Shown here: positions 1 through 10,774 of the stretch, piece by piece
How positions within the stretch are numbered: the stretch's first letter is position 1
Layout of the letters: the number at the start of each line of letters is the position of its first letter
Origin: [Mycobacterium] zoologicum
Lineage (GTDB): Bacteria > Actinomycetota > Actinomycetes > Mycobacteriales > Mycobacteriaceae
NCBI RefSeq assembly: GCF_020172665.1
Contig: NZ_CP083985.1
Coordinates: 2,954,747 to 3,018,746 of the forward strand
Direction of reading: 5' to 3'
Length of the DNA: 64,000 bases
The notes under the pieces: model-generated
Database searches by the model: none
The model's input: only the letters and a program-made list of their open reading frames with translations
What the model was told of the DNA's origin: nothing
Position numbers and translations under genes: made by a program

Positions 1-2
1 TG

Positions 3-710
3 GTCGCAGACCTGAGCCATGAGCTGGACATGCTGCGCGCCGACCCGGTCCTGGCGGCAGACGAGCGGTCGATCCGCGAGCGCGACAGCGGGCAGATCCG
101 GTCCATCTTCGAGGTACATCGGATCAGCTCGGCGTTCGCCGCGCTGGTGGCCGACCCCCGCCTGGTCGGTCCGGCCCGCCAACTACTGGGCTCGGATGTG
201 TACGTGCATCAGAGCCGGGTGAACTTCAAGCCGGGTTTCAACGGCCGAGAGTTCTACTGGCACTCCGACTTTGAGACCTGGCATGCCGAAGACGGCATGC
301 CAGCCCCGCGTGCGGTCAGCGTGTCGGTGGCCCTGACCGAGAATCTCGACACCAATGGCTCGCTGATGATCATGCCGGGCTCGCACCGCTGGTTCGTGTC
401 GTGCCCGGGCCAGACGCCGCCGGATCACTACCGATCATCGTTGATGCAGCAGGAGATCGGCACGCCCGACGACGAAAGTCTGTCGTGGCTGGCCGAGCAG
501 CACGGTATCCGCCAGATCACCGGCCCGGCCGGATCGGCGGTCTTCTTCGACAGCAACTGCATGCACGGGTCCAGCAGCAACATCACGCCCTATCCACGCT
601 CGAATGTGTTCATCGTCTACAACAGCGTGGACAACGCCCTGGCGCAGCCCTACGGCGCCGCCGCACCGCGGCCGACGTTCATCGCCAGCCGCGTATTCGA
701 CCCGGTGTAG
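3..710 (+). CDS. ectD: Ectoine hydroxylase, 5' end missing
   Basis: This is a non-haem Fe(II)/2-oxoglutarate dioxygenase of the phytanoyl-CoA dioxygenase superfamily that converts the compatible solute ectoine to 5-hydroxyectoine in the cytosol. The reading frame is open to the left edge, so about 55-60 N-terminal residues of a usual ~295-residue protein lie outside the window; 235 residues are present. The EctD signature FYWHSDFETWHAEDGMP supplies the HxD iron ligands, and the distal histidine is in NCMHGSS near the C-terminus. The rest of an ect cluster would be expected to the left. The family assignment is strong because the signature is specific to ectoine hydroxylases. An internal ATG at 30 is not the true start. 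Confidence 0.9.
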   Translation, partial: VADLSHELDMLRADPVLAADERSIRERDSGQIRSIFEVHRISSAFAALVADPRLVGPARQLLGSDVYVHQSRVNFKPGFNGREFYWHSDFETWHAEDGMPAPRAVSVSVALTENLDTNGSLMIMPGSHRWFVSCPGQTPPDHYRSSLMQQEIGTPDDESLSWLAEQHGIRQITGPAGSAVFFDSNCMHGSSSNITPYPRSNVFIVYNSVDNALAQPYGAAAPRPTFIASRVFDPV

Positions 711-717
711 GTCCGCC

Positions 718-750
718 GGCCTCTCCCCGGCCTCTCCCCGGCCTCTCCCC
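718..750. repeat. Three perfect 11-bp tandem repeats
   Basis: The unit GGCCTCTCCCC occurs three times without change, directly after the ectD stop and before the MFS gene. It forms no hairpin and has no clear role. It may be a slippage-prone short repeat. Confidence 0.8.
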
Positions 751-828
751 CGGCGAGAGTGCACAAAGGTACGTCGCTACCCTCGAAACGCCGTACTGAT
801 GTGCACGGTCGCCGGAGGAGGAGTGCGG

Positions 829-1986
829 GTGCGTCGCTGGTCGATCCTGGGCCTGGCCCTGACGGCGACGTTGTGCGCCAACGTGTTCATCAACGGTGTC
901 GCCTTCCTCATCCCCACCCTGCACAGCGACCGCGGGCTGGATCTGGCCCAGGCCGGGCTGCTGTCGTCGCTGCCGAGCTTCGGCCTGGTGGCCACGCTGA
1001 TCGCCTGGGGCTATCTGGTGGACCGACTCGGCGAGCGCCTGGTACTGGTGGCCGGCTCGGCGCTCACCGCGCTGGCGGCATTCGGCGCATCCTCGGCCGG
1101 CTCGCTGACCGCCACCGGGGCGTTCCTGCTGTTGGGCGGGATGGCCGCGGCCAGCAGCAACAGCGCCAGCGGGCGACTGGTGGTCGGCTGGTTCCCGGCG
1201 CATCAGCGTGGCCTGGCGATGGGTATTCGCCAGACCGCTCAACCACTGGGGGTTGGGTTGGGCGCCTTGGTGATTCCCCGCGTGGCCGAGCACCACGGCA
1301 TCGGCGCGGCACTGCTGTTCCCGGCGGCGGTATGTGCGGCCTCCGCCCTGGCCTGCGCGGTGGGGATCAGCGATCCGCCACGCCCGCCGCGCGCCGAAGC
1401 GCCTGCCGAACATCTGGCCAACCCGTATCGCGGTTCGACACTGCTGTGGCGGATCCACGCGATGTCGGTGCTGCTGGTGGTGCCGCAGGTCATGGTGTGG
1501 ACGTTCATGCTGGTGTGGCTGATGACCGAACGCGGCTGGACGGCGGGCGCGGCCGGAACTCTGGTCACGGTGAGCCAACTGCTGGGGGCGGCCGGCCGGA
1601 TCAGCGCCGGGCGGTGGTCGGATCATGTCGGATCGCGGCTGCGCCCGATCCGCACCATCGCCGCCGCGGCCGCACTGACCATGATCGCTCTGGCGGCGGC
1701 CGCCTGGGCCGGCTGGCCGGTCAGTATCGCGCTGATGGTGGTGGCCTCGGTGATCACCGTGTCGGACAACGGATTGGCGTTCACCGCGATCGCCGAAATC
1801 GCCGGGCCGTTCTGGAGCGGACGCGCCCTGGGCACCCAGAACACCAGCCAGCACTTCGCGGCCGGGCTCGCGCCGCCCCTGTTCGGAACCCTGATCGGGG
1901 CGGCCGGCTATCCGCTGGCGTTCGCGGTCTGCGCGATCTTCCCACTGGCCGCACTGCCGCTGGTACCCGCCGACGCTGATTCCTAG
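829..1986 (+). CDS. Major facilitator superfamily transporter
   Basis: This is an inner-membrane secondary transporter, about 385 residues with roughly twelve hydrophobic segments. It shows the MFS loop signature between TM2 and TM3 (DRLGERLVLVAG) and a matching loop in the second half (GRWSDHVGSRLRP). I chose GTG 829 because the strong Shine-Dalgarno run GGAGGAGGAG at 813-822 sits about seven bases upstream; ATG 799 would place that run inside the gene. It occupies the position of M. tuberculosis Rv2994, convergent with leuB. The substrate cannot be told from sequence; export of a small molecule or drug is possible. Confidence 0.8.
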   Translation: MRRWSILGLALTATLCANVFINGVAFLIPTLHSDRGLDLAQAGLLSSLPSFGLVATLIAWGYLVDRLGERLVLVAGSALTALAAFGASSAGSLTATGAFLLLGGMAAASSNSASGRLVVGWFPAHQRGLAMGIRQTAQPLGVGLGALVIPRVAEHHGIGAALLFPAAVCAASALACAVGISDPPRPPRAEAPAEHLANPYRGSTLLWRIHAMSVLLVVPQVMVWTFMLVWLMTERGWTAGAAGTLVTVSQLLGAAGRISAGRWSDHVGSRLRPIRTIAAAAALTMIALAAAAWAGWPVSIALMVVASVITVSDNGLAFTAIAEIAGPFWSGRALGTQNTSQHFAAGLAPPLFGTLIGAAGYPLAFAVCAIFPLAALPLVPADADS

Positions 1987-2062
1987 CGCCACCGTGCAGA
2001 TGTGTCCGCCCCGACCAGGGGTTTTAGCGGATGTTTGCGCACGGTCGCGGGGAAGGAAAACC

Positions 2063-3075
<1,013 letters not shown>

Positions 3076-3079
<4 letters not shown>

Positions 3080-4662
3080 GACAGGTCGACCTCTTCGATC
3101 TTGTTCGCCTTGACCGCCGCGCTGATCGCCGAGGCGACATCGGCGGGCACCGGACGGTCCACCCGCAGCAACACCGTCGCCCCGGGACCCTCGGCGTCTT
3201 CGGAGAGCTGTGCGGCCGCGATGTTGATCTCGGCGGACCCCAACAACGTGCCGATCTTGCCGAGCGCACCGGGCTGGTCGGAGTAGTTGATGATCAGGTT
3301 GACGCCCTGAGCCCGCAGATCGAAGTTGCGCCCGTTGATCATGACGATCTTCTCCACCTGCTGCGGACCCGACAGCGTGCCGGCCACCGTCACCACCGAC
3401 CCGTCGGCGGTGACCGCCCGCAACTCGACGACGCTGCGGTGGTTGGGGCTTTCGGTGGCGGTGCCGATCTCGGCGTCCACCCCGCGCTCGGCGGCCAGGG
3501 CCGGAGCGTTGACGAAGGTCACCGGGTCTTCGATGACGGCCGAGAACAGTCCGCGCAGAGCCGAAAGTCGCAGTATCGCCACGTCTTCGGCGGCCAGCTC
3601 ACCGCGCACCTGCACCGACAAAGACACCGGCAGTCCGTCGGATAGCACTCCGGCCAGCAGCCCGAGCTTGCGCACCAGATCCAGCCAGGGCGCCACTTCC
3701 TCATTGACCGCACCGCCGCCCACGTTGACCGCGTCGGGAACGAACTCCCCGGCGAGCGCCAGTTTCACGCTCTTGGCGACATCGGTACCGGCGCGATCCT
3801 GCGCCTCGGCGGTGGAGGCACCCAGGTGCGGAGTCACCACCACCTGCGCCAGGTCGAACAGCGGCGAGTCGGTGCACGGCTCGGTGGCGAACACATCCAG
3901 GCCGGCGCCGCGGACGTGGCCGCTGGTGATGGCCTCGGCCAACGCGGCCTCGTCGATCAGCCCGCCGCGGGCGGCGTTGACGATGATCACCCCCGGCTTG
4001 GTCTTGGCCAGTGCCTCCTTGCCGATCAGCCCGGCAGTCTCCGGCGTCTTGGGCAGGTGAACCGAGATGAAGTCGGCGCGGGCCAACAGGTCGTCGAGGG
4101 ACAGCAGTTCGATGCCGAGCTGCGCCGCTCGTGCGGCCGACACGTAGGGGTCGTAGGCCACGATGTGGGCGCCGAAGGCCGCCAGCCGCGCGGCGACCAG
4201 CTGTCCGATCCGGCCCAGGCCGACCACGCCGACGGTGTGGTCGAAGATCTCGGTGCCCGAGAACGACGAGCGCTTCCACTCATGGTTGTGCAGGGTGGCG
4301 TCGGCGGCGGGGATCTGCCGCGCGGCGGCCAGCATCAGCGCGATCGCGTGCTCGGCGGCGCTGTGGATGTTGGACGTCGGGGCGTTGACCACCAGCACCC
4401 CGCGCGCGGTGGCGGCGTCAACGTCGACGTTGTCCAAGCCCACCCCGGCGCGGGCCACGATCTTGAGTTTGGTTCCGGCCGCGAGCACCTCGGCGTCGAC
4501 GGTGGTGGCCGACCGCACCAGCAGTGCGTCGGCTTCCGGAACCGCGGCCAGGAGCTTCTCTCGGTCCGGGCCATCCACCCAGCGCACTTCGACCTGGTCA
4601 CCGAGGGCGGCAACGGTGGATTGGGCGAGTTTGTCAGCGATCAGAACCACGGGCAGAGTCAC
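3076..4662 (-). CDS. serA: D-3-phosphoglycerate dehydrogenase
   Basis: This enzyme catalyses the first committed step of serine synthesis, the NAD-dependent oxidation of 3-phosphoglycerate. Order of domains: substrate-binding segment, Rossmann domain with GVVGLGRIG, catalytic elements [10 protein letters not shown] and TPHLGAST, then the intervening ASB domain and a C-terminal ACT domain ending in VDLS that usually binds serine. GTG 4662 gives 528 residues, the length I recall for the M. tuberculosis enzyme, and the product begins with [14 protein letters not shown]. The longer ATG start at 4707 adds 15 residues without family support. It is coupled to leuB by an ATGA overlap. Serine feedback inhibition through the ACT/ASB domains is expected. 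Confidence 0.96.
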
Positions 4663-4823
4663 CCGGACAGCGTAGTGGGCGGTCGCGAGCGCGGCGGAGC
4701 CGGGCAACCCGCATGCCCCACACCCGAGTGCGGCCTGTCCCTCCAGAGACGGCGCAATTTATTCGACTGGACGCGATACGTCAATGCATTGCGTCATCCG
4801 CACAGGTTATTACCAGATATTTG

Positions 4824-4852
4824 CTGACAAGTTGCCAGGCTCAGTGTAGCTT
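4824..4852 (+). promoter_or_regulatory. Candidate promoter of the 16-residue-repeat secreted protein
   Basis: CTGACA (4824-4829), 17 bases, then TAGCTT (4847-4852) resembles a mycobacterial SigA promoter with a TANNNT -10 box. It lies in the AT-rich 260-base gap between serA and the secreted-protein gene, giving a 5' untranslated region of about 60 bases. Assigned by eye. Confidence 0.4.
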
Positions 4853-4861
4853 CAGCTTATG

Positions 4862-4877
4862 TGTGTTGTTTGTCACA
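4862..4877. promoter_or_regulatory. CRP-like palindrome
   Basis: TGTGT-N6-TCACA matches 9 of 10 positions of the mycobacterial CRP consensus TGTGA-N6-TCACA. It sits just downstream of the predicted -10 box, where a bound regulator would be expected to block transcription. Confidence 0.35.
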
Positions 4878-4922
4878 AAACTTCATAGGCGTGTCACAGT
4901 TCACACTCAGAGGAGGATTCCC

Positions 4923-5567
4923 ATGCGTACTACACTCCGACCCCTTGCCCTCGCGGGCGCCACGCTGATCAGCGCCAGTGCCATCGCCGCCACCCCTGTA
5001 CTGGTGGCCCCGGCGAAGGTGCCGATGCCGGCCATCGAGCTCACTGCCGACGTGAGCGACATCCTGGGCAACTTCGACCTGTCCGGGATCCTCAACGGCC
5101 TCACCGACTTCCTGAACACCCTCAACCTGTCCGACATCTTCGACGGACTGCTCGGCAACATCGACTTGTCCGAGATCTTCGGCGAGTTCAGCCAGCTGCT
5201 CGGCAACATCGACTTCTCGGCGATCTTCGACAGCTTCAACGACTTCCTGAGCACCTTCGACTTCACCGGCCTGCTCAACAGCCTCGGCGACTTCCTGGGC
5301 GGCCTGGACCTGTCCGGATTCCTCGACGGACTGGGCGACATGCTGGGTGGCCTGGATCTGACCGGAATCCTCAACGGCCTCACCGACTTCCTGACCAACT
5401 TCGACATGTCCAACGTCTTCGCCAGCGTCGGCGACTTCCTGACCGACTTCGACGTACCCGGCCTGGTCTCCGACCTGCACCTGACCGCACTGCTGGAAAG
5501 CCTGAACGCGTCCGGCCTGCTCGACGGCTTGATGGGTGGCCTGCTCGGTGGCCTGCTCGACCTGTAG
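4923..5567 (+). CDS. Secreted protein built of 16-residue tandem repeats
   Basis: A 214-residue exported protein of unknown function. Residues 1-30 form a signal-like segment (LALAGATLISASAIAATPV) followed by IELTA at 39-42, a module shared with three other secreted proteins in this window. Residues 49-185 are about nine near-tandem 16-residue units of the form [GST]-x-[FIL]-D-[LF]-[ST]-x-x-[LF]-x-x-[LF]-x-D-[FM]-L; the second and last units are shorter. The C-terminus is a Gly/Leu run. There are no cysteines or known catalytic motifs. The periodicity suggests a solenoid of short amphipathic helices with an acidic face, possibly membrane- or surface-associated. The start is fixed by AGGAGGA at 4911-4917. 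The gene stands alone and ends at a strong hairpin. Confidence 0.85.
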   Translation: MRTTLRPLALAGATLISASAIAATPVLVAPAKVPMPAIELTADVSDILGNFDLSGILNGLTDFLNTLNLSDIFDGLLGNIDLSEIFGEFSQLLGNIDFSAIFDSFNDFLSTFDFTGLLNSLGDFLGGLDLSGFLDGLGDMLGGLDLTGILNGLTDFLTNFDMSNVFASVGDFLTDFDVPGLVSDLHLTALLESLNASGLLDGLMGGLLGGLLDL

Positions 5568-5582
5568 TCCTGCCGATACTGA

Positions 5583-5621
5583 AGACGAGTGGCCCCTTCC
5601 CAAAGGAAGGGGCCACTCGTC
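5583..5621. terminator. Bidirectional hairpin terminator
   Basis: A perfect 17-18 bp stem (AGACGAGTGGCCCCTTCC and its complement) with a CAAA loop, flanked by a short T run on the right (CTTTC) and A-rich sequence on the left (GAAGA). It lies between the convergent secreted-protein gene and ilvC and probably ends both transcripts. Confidence 0.85.
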
Positions 5622-5650
5622 TTTCTGCCCGCTGATACCAGCGGCGAACC

Positions 5651-6676
<1,026 letters not shown>

Positions 6677-6698
6677 TTACTATCTCTTCGTTGGGAAA

Positions 6699-7205
6699 CT
6701 ATTTGGCCGTACCGATGCCGCGCGGACCGCGCGCCAACGATACGAGACCCGATTGGACGATCTCGCGGATGCCGTAGGGCTCCAGCACCCGTAGCAGCGC
6801 CTCGAACTTGGCCGGGGTGCCGGTGGCCTCGATGATCAACGACTCCGGCGAAACGTCGATCACCCTGGCGCGGAACAGATTCACGGCCTCGACGATCTGC
6901 CCGCGGGTCCCGGCATCAGCGCGGACCTTGATCAGGGCGATCTCGCGGGCCACCGAATTGTCGTCTTCCTGCTCGACGATCTTGATGACGTTGATCAGCT
7001 TGTTGAGCTGCTTGGTGATCTGCTCGAGCGGGGTGTCCTCCACCGAGACGACGATCGTCATCCGGGACATGTTCTTGGTCTCGGTGGCGCCCACGGCCAG
7101 CGACTCGATGTTGAAGCCACGCCGGGAGAACAGTGCCGCAACCCGAGCCAGCACACCGGGTTTGTCTTCGACCAGCACCGACAGCGTATGCGTCTTCCAA
7201 GACAT
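6699..7205 (-). CDS. ilvN: Acetolactate synthase small subunit
   Basis: Regulatory subunit of acetohydroxyacid synthase that binds valine and activates the catalytic subunit. The 168-residue protein begins [24 protein letters not shown] and has an N-terminal ACT domain with FSRRGFNIESLAVG, followed by the small-subunit C-terminal domain. I chose ATG 7205 because it matches the family start and overlaps the ilvB stop as TGATG; the longer frame to 7304 lies inside ilvB. Valine feedback through the ACT domain is expected. Confidence 0.97.
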   Translation of the reverse strand: MSWKTHTLSVLVEDKPGVLARVAALFSRRGFNIESLAVGATETKNMSRMTIVVSVEDTPLEQITKQLNKLINVIKIVEQEDDNSVAREIALIKVRADAGTRGQIVEAVNLFRARVIDVSPESLIIEATGTPAKFEALLRVLEPYGIREIVQSGLVSLARGPRGIGTAK

Positions 7206-9055
7206 CAGGCGTGTCCTTCGTTGTCGTTGTCGTCGAACAGCGGCCGAATTCCGCGAGCGGCCTGGATCTCGTCGTTGCTGGTACCTGCGGCCACCATCGG
7301 CCACACCTGCGCGTCGGCGCCGACGATGAAGTCGATCACCACCGGACGGTCGGTGACCGCCCGGGCCGCATTGATCACGTCTTCAACGTCTTCTTCACGC
7401 TCGCAACGCAATCCGACACAGCCCAGCGCCTCGGCCAGCATCACGAAGTCCGGAATGCGGTGCGAGTGGGTGGCCAGGTCGGTCTGCGAATACCGCTCGC
7501 CGTAGAACAGGGTCTGCCATTGGCGCACCATGCCCAGGTTGCCGTTGTTGATCAGCGCCACCTTGATGGGGATTCCCTCGATGGCGCAGGTGGCCAGCTC
7601 CTGGTTGGTCATCTGGAAGCAGCCGTCGCCGTCGATGGCCCACACCTCGGCCTCCGGGCTGCCCATCTTGGCGCCCATCGCCGCCGGAATGGCGAATCCC
7701 ATGGTGCCCAGTCCCCCGGAGTTCAGCCAGGTGCGGGGCTTCTCGTAGGAGACGAACTGCGCGGCCCACATCTGGTGCTGGCCCACGCCGGCGACATAGA
7801 TCGCGTCAGGTCCGGCGATGCGGCCCAGCTTCTCGATCACCAACTCCGGCGACAGGCTGCCGTCACTCTGCGGCCCGTAGCTCAGCGGATAGGTCGAGCG
7901 CAGGTCGTCCAGGTAGGCCCACCAGTCGGCGAGGTCCAGGCCGACATCTGCCTTGTCGTGACGCAGGGCGGCGATCAACTCTGTGATGACGGCCTTGACG
8001 TCGCCGACGATCGGGACGTCGGCGTGCCGGTTCTTGCCGATCTCAGCCGGGTCGATGTCGGCGTGGATCACCTTGGCGTCCGGGGCGAACGAGTCCAGCT
8101 GGCCGGTGACCCGGTCGTCGAACCGGGCGCCCAGGGTGATCAGCAGGTCCGATTTCTGCAGGCCGGCAACGGCCGACACGGCGCCGTGCATGCCGGGCAT
8201 GCCGAGGTGCTGGCGGTGGCTGTCCGGGAAGGCACCACGGGCCATCAGGGTGGTGACCACCGGAATGCCGGTCATCTCTGCCAGCTCACGCAGCTCGGCG
8301 CAGGCGTCGCCGCGGATCACGCCGCCGCCGACGTAGAGCACCGGGCGGCGTGCCGCGGCGATCAGCTTGGCGGCCTCGCGGACCTGCCGATTGTGCGGCT
8401 TGATGGTGGGCTTGTAGCCGGGCAGGTCGAGCCGCGGCGGCCAGGCGAACGTGCACTGGCCCTGCAGCACGTCCTTGGGGATATCGACCAGAACTGCTCC
8501 GGGCCGCCCGCTTGCCGCGATGTGGAATGCCTCGGCCAGCGCCCGCGGGATGTCGTCGCCGTTGCGAACCAGGAAGTTGTGCTTGGTGATCGGCATGGTG
8601 ATGCCGGAGATGTCGGCCTCTTGGAAGGCGTCGGTGCCGATCAGCTGGCGACCGACCTGCCCGGTGATCGCGACCACCGGGATGGAGTCCATCTGCGCGT
8701 CGGCCAGCGGGGTGACCAGGTTGGTGGCACCGGGGCCCGAGGTGGCCATGCACACCCCGACCCGGCCGGTGGCGTGCGCGTAGCCACTGGCGGCATGGCC
8801 GGCGCCCTGCTCATGGCGCACCAGCACATGGCGCAGCTTCTTCGAGTCGAACAACGGGTCATAGACCGGCAACACGGCACCGCCGGGGATGCCGAAGATG
8901 ACGTCGACGTCGAGTTCCTCCAGCGACCGGATCACCGACTGGGCGCCGGTCATCTGCTCGGGCGCGACGCGCTTGGCGGGTGACTTGGTTTCCGTCCCGT
9001 TGGCTGACTGCTGCGCTGCCGACCGCTCGGGCGGTCGTGTGGTGGGTGCGCTCAC
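7205..9055 (-). CDS. ilvB: Acetolactate synthase large subunit
   Basis: Catalytic thiamine-diphosphate enzyme that condenses pyruvate to 2-acetolactate, or with 2-oxobutyrate to 2-aceto-2-hydroxybutyrate. The 616-residue protein has the ThDP-activating glutamate in [15 protein letters not shown], a central FAD-binding domain, and the C-terminal ThDP/Mg motif running from [12 protein letters not shown] to the NN of ALINNGN. GTG 9055 gives an N-terminus typical of mycobacterial IlvB1 (SAPTTRPPE); the frame extends to 9097 but that part would overlap the attenuator. It is the first structural gene of the ilv operon and is preceded by a leader peptide, a long hairpin and a terminator. Confidence 0.97.
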   Translation of the reverse strand: MSAPTTRPPERSAAQQSANGTETKSPAKRVAPEQMTGAQSVIRSLEELDVDVIFGIPGGAVLPVYDPLFDSKKLRHVLVRHEQGAGHAASGYAHATGRVGVCMATSGPGATNLVTPLADAQMDSIPVVAITGQVGRQLIGTDAFQEADISGITMPITKHNFLVRNGDDIPRALAEAFHIAASGRPGAVLVDIPKDVLQGQCTFAWPPRLDLPGYKPTIKPHNRQVREAAKLIAAARRPVLYVGGGVIRGDACAELRELAEMTGIPVVTTLMARGAFPDSHRQHLGMPGMHGAVSAVAGLQKSDLLITLGARFDDRVTGQLDSFAPDAKVIHADIDPAEIGKNRHADVPIVGDVKAVITELIAALRHDKADVGLDLADWWAYLDDLRSTYPLSYGPQSDGSLSPELVIEKLGRIAGPDAIYVAGVGQHQMWAAQFVSYEKPRTWLNSGGLGTMGFAIPAAMGAKMGSPEAEVWAIDGDGCFQMTNQELATCAIEGIPIKVALINNGNLGMVRQWQTLFYGERYSQTDLATHSHRIPDFVMLAEALGCVGLRCEREEDVEDVINAARAVTDRPVVIDFIVGADAQVWPMVAAGTSNDEIQAARGIRPLFDDNDNEGHA

Positions 9056-9095
9056 GATTTCCTCTTTGTCTCTGGTGCTCTGGACTGGTGGCAAC

Positions 9096-9130
9096 AAAAA
9101 ACCCCCGCCAGCTCAGCTGCTGCACGAGGG
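9096..9130 (-). terminator. ilvB attenuator terminator
   Basis: On the minus strand CCCTCG pairs with CGGGGG (one wobble), with inner AGC/GCT pairing, and is followed by six T residues. It lies between the leader peptide and ilvB, the classical position of an attenuator. Confidence 0.8.
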
Positions 9131-9132
9131 TT

Positions 9133-9172
9133 GCGCGTTGGTGGTTGAAAGCTCAGGCAACAACCAACGCGC
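9133..9172 (-). promoter_or_regulatory. Long leader hairpin of the ilvB attenuator
   Basis: Segments 9158-9172 and 9133-9147 are complementary at 14 of 15 positions. The upstream arm overlaps the Leu/Val/Val codons of the leader peptide, so ribosome position should decide whether this hairpin forms and whether the neighbouring terminator is used. Confidence 0.7.
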
Positions 9173-9203
9173 AGGGGGCTACTACGAGCATGCCGTTGTC
9201 CAT
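9153..9203 (-). CDS. Leu/Val-rich leader peptide of the ilvB attenuator
   Basis: A 16-residue open frame, MDNGMLVVAPCALVVA then TGA, with six of sixteen codons for Leu or Val (LVV and LVV), the end products of the pathway. It is a typical attenuation leader whose translation would sense charged tRNA-Val and tRNA-Leu. The TACCGT -10 box ends eight bases before the ATG, so the transcript probably begins at or next to this codon and is translated leaderless. An internal ATG (codon 5) is an alternative start. Too short for standard gene calling. Confidence 0.8.
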   Translation of the reverse strand: MDNGMLVVAPCALVVA

Positions 9204-9211
9204 AGCCGATG

Positions 9212-9241
9212 ACGGTAGTCGCTGCACCGACCGGCAGTCAA
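9212..9241 (-). promoter_or_regulatory. Promoter of the ilvB leader
   Basis: On the minus strand TTGACT (9241-9236), 18 bases, then TACCGT (9217-9212). Both boxes fit a SigA promoter with TANNNT -10. The predicted start falls at or beside the leader-peptide ATG at 9203. Confidence 0.65.
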
Positions 9242-9248
9242 ACCCTGG

Positions 9249-10103
9249 TCAGTGCAGATGATCGACCAGGGCGCCCTGCTCGCCGAAGAGCTCCGCCTCC
9301 CAGTGCTCCAGCAGCGCCGCGTTGTCCTGGTCATCGGGATGGAAACCCGGCCGCAGGTACTCGCCCAGCCGGCGGAAGACCGCGCGGGTCAGGAACGGCG
9401 AATGCCGCAGGGCGGCAAAACTGCGGACGAGCCGTACCGGGTGATAGGAGGCCCGGTCGGCGAAGAGCGAGATGATGGTGTTCACCACGACGGCGAGCGG
9501 GAAAGTGAACCGGATGATCCGCATCGTGCGGATGCGCCGGGTCTCGTCACCGCCGACGGCGCGATAGACGTCGAATGCCACCGAACGGTGCTCGGACTCC
9601 TCAATGGCGTGCCACAGCAGCATGGACCGCACTTCGGTGGTGCCGAGCAGGGCCTGGGCCCGCTCGTCGGACAGCAGCGTCTCGGCGAATACGGCGGTGA
9701 AGTGTTCGAGCGCCGCAGTGATGGCCAGGCAGGTCAGCGGCGAGAACCGGCGTTCGACGGCGGCCTGCCGGCGGGCCACCAGCCGGTCGATCCTGCGGGT
9801 CGGGTAACCCATCTCGTGCAGCCGCTCGTTGAGCGCACGGTGCTCGCGGCCGTGGGTCATCTCCTGGCCGATGAATCCTTTGACCTGATCTTTGAGATCG
9901 GGGTCGGTGATCTGATCGGCGTAGCGGCGCACCGAACGAATGAAGAAGTCCTCACCCTCGGGGAACACCGCCGACAGGTGCGCGATCATGTGGCTCATCA
10001 CCAGGTCGCCGGCGACGAAGTGGCGGTCCAGGGCCGCCACCGGGTAGCTGAACCGGATGCGGCGCGGCTGTACCGCCGGGTGGTGGTTCTCGTTGGCGGT
10101 CAT
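9249..10103 (-). CDS. Metal-dependent hydrolase family protein
   Basis: A 284-residue soluble protein resembling the predicted metal-dependent hydrolase family (PF10118). Conserved acid/histidine clusters visible in order are QEMTHGREH, ALEHFTAVFAE and WHAIEESEHRSVAFDVY, arranged on predicted helices like a di-metal helical bundle. Function and substrate are unknown. The start overlaps the tetR stop by four bases (10100-10103), so the two are co-transcribed and this is the most likely target of the regulator. It sits between ilvB and doxX, where M. tuberculosis has cfp6. Confidence 0.75.
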   Translation of the reverse strand: MTANENHHPAVQPRRIRFSYPVAALDRHFVAGDLVMSHMIAHLSAVFPEGEDFFIRSVRRYADQITDPDLKDQVKGFIGQEMTHGREHRALNERLHEMGYPTRRIDRLVARRQAAVERRFSPLTCLAITAALEHFTAVFAETLLSDERAQALLGTTEVRSMLLWHAIEESEHRSVAFDVYRAVGGDETRRIRTMRIIRFTFPLAVVVNTIISLFADRASYHPVRLVRSFAALRHSPFLTRAVFRRLGEYLRPGFHPDDQDNAALLEHWEAELFGEQGALVDHLH

Positions 10104-10759
10104 GACTCCCTCTCGGGTGGTGGGTCTGTAGGGCCGGTCACCAGTGGCCGAACCAGCATTTTGAAAGTGTTGAGAACGTCGTTGGTGGCCACCGGTTCAT
10201 GGCCCTCTATCGACCGCGACATCGCAAGGCCGTTCATCAACACGAAAGCCATCTGCAGGCCGATGCGCGACCGTGGGGCGGCGACACCAGCGGGGTCGGC
10301 CGGGCCGAGCAGTTGGTCGTAGACGCGCTCGCAGGCTTCCGCGAACTGCCGATCGGTTTCGATGACCGCCGGCGCCAGGTCCGGGTCGGTGCGCGCCGCC
10401 ACCCACAGTTCGTGTGTCGCGGTGAAGGTCGGACCGGAGAACATCGACCACAGCAGGTCGAAGGCCTCGTCAAGCTTGTCGGCGGCGGGATCGAGTCCTG
10501 CCATCAACACCTCGAACTCCTCGATGCGCCGGTTCAGCGAGAACTCGATGGCCGCGGTCAGCAGGCCGATCTTCGAAGGGAAGTGACCTTGCAGCGCCCC
10601 CACCGAGACCCCGGCGCGGCGGGCCACCTCGGTGGTCGTCGTGCCCTTGAATCCGACCTCTACCAGGGCGTCGAGGGTGGCGTCCAGCAGCGCACGCCGG
10701 GTCTCGGCAGTGCGCTCCGCCTGGGTGCGGCGGGGCTTGGTGGGTTGGGTGGGCGTCAC
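10100..10759 (-). CDS. TetR-family repressor
   Basis: A 219-residue one-component regulator. The N-terminal DNA-binding domain covers about residues 12-60 with helix-turn-helix TTEVARRAGVSVGALQGHFPSK; the C-terminal half is a variable ligand-binding domain. GTG 10759 is preferred; an upstream in-frame GTG at 10777 would lie inside the putative operator. It is co-transcribed with the downstream hydrolase gene. An imperfect palindrome immediately upstream suggests autoregulation. The ligand is unknown. Confidence 0.85.
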   Translation of the reverse strand: MTPTQPTKPRRTQAERTAETRRALLDATLDALVEVGFKGTTTTEVARRAGVSVGALQGHFPSKIGLLTAAIEFSLNRRIEEFEVLMAGLDPAADKLDEAFDLLWSMFSGPTFTATHELWVAARTDPDLAPAVIETDRQFAEACERVYDQLLGPADPAGVAAPRSRIGLQMAFVLMNGLAMSRSIEGHEPVATNDVLNTFKMLVRPLVTGPTDPPPERES

Positions 10760-10774
10760 CCGCTCATCATTACG

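Noticed and set aside
7133..8983. 616-codon open frame antisense to ilvB
   Set aside because: Shadow of the well-recognised ilvB; no domain or start signal.
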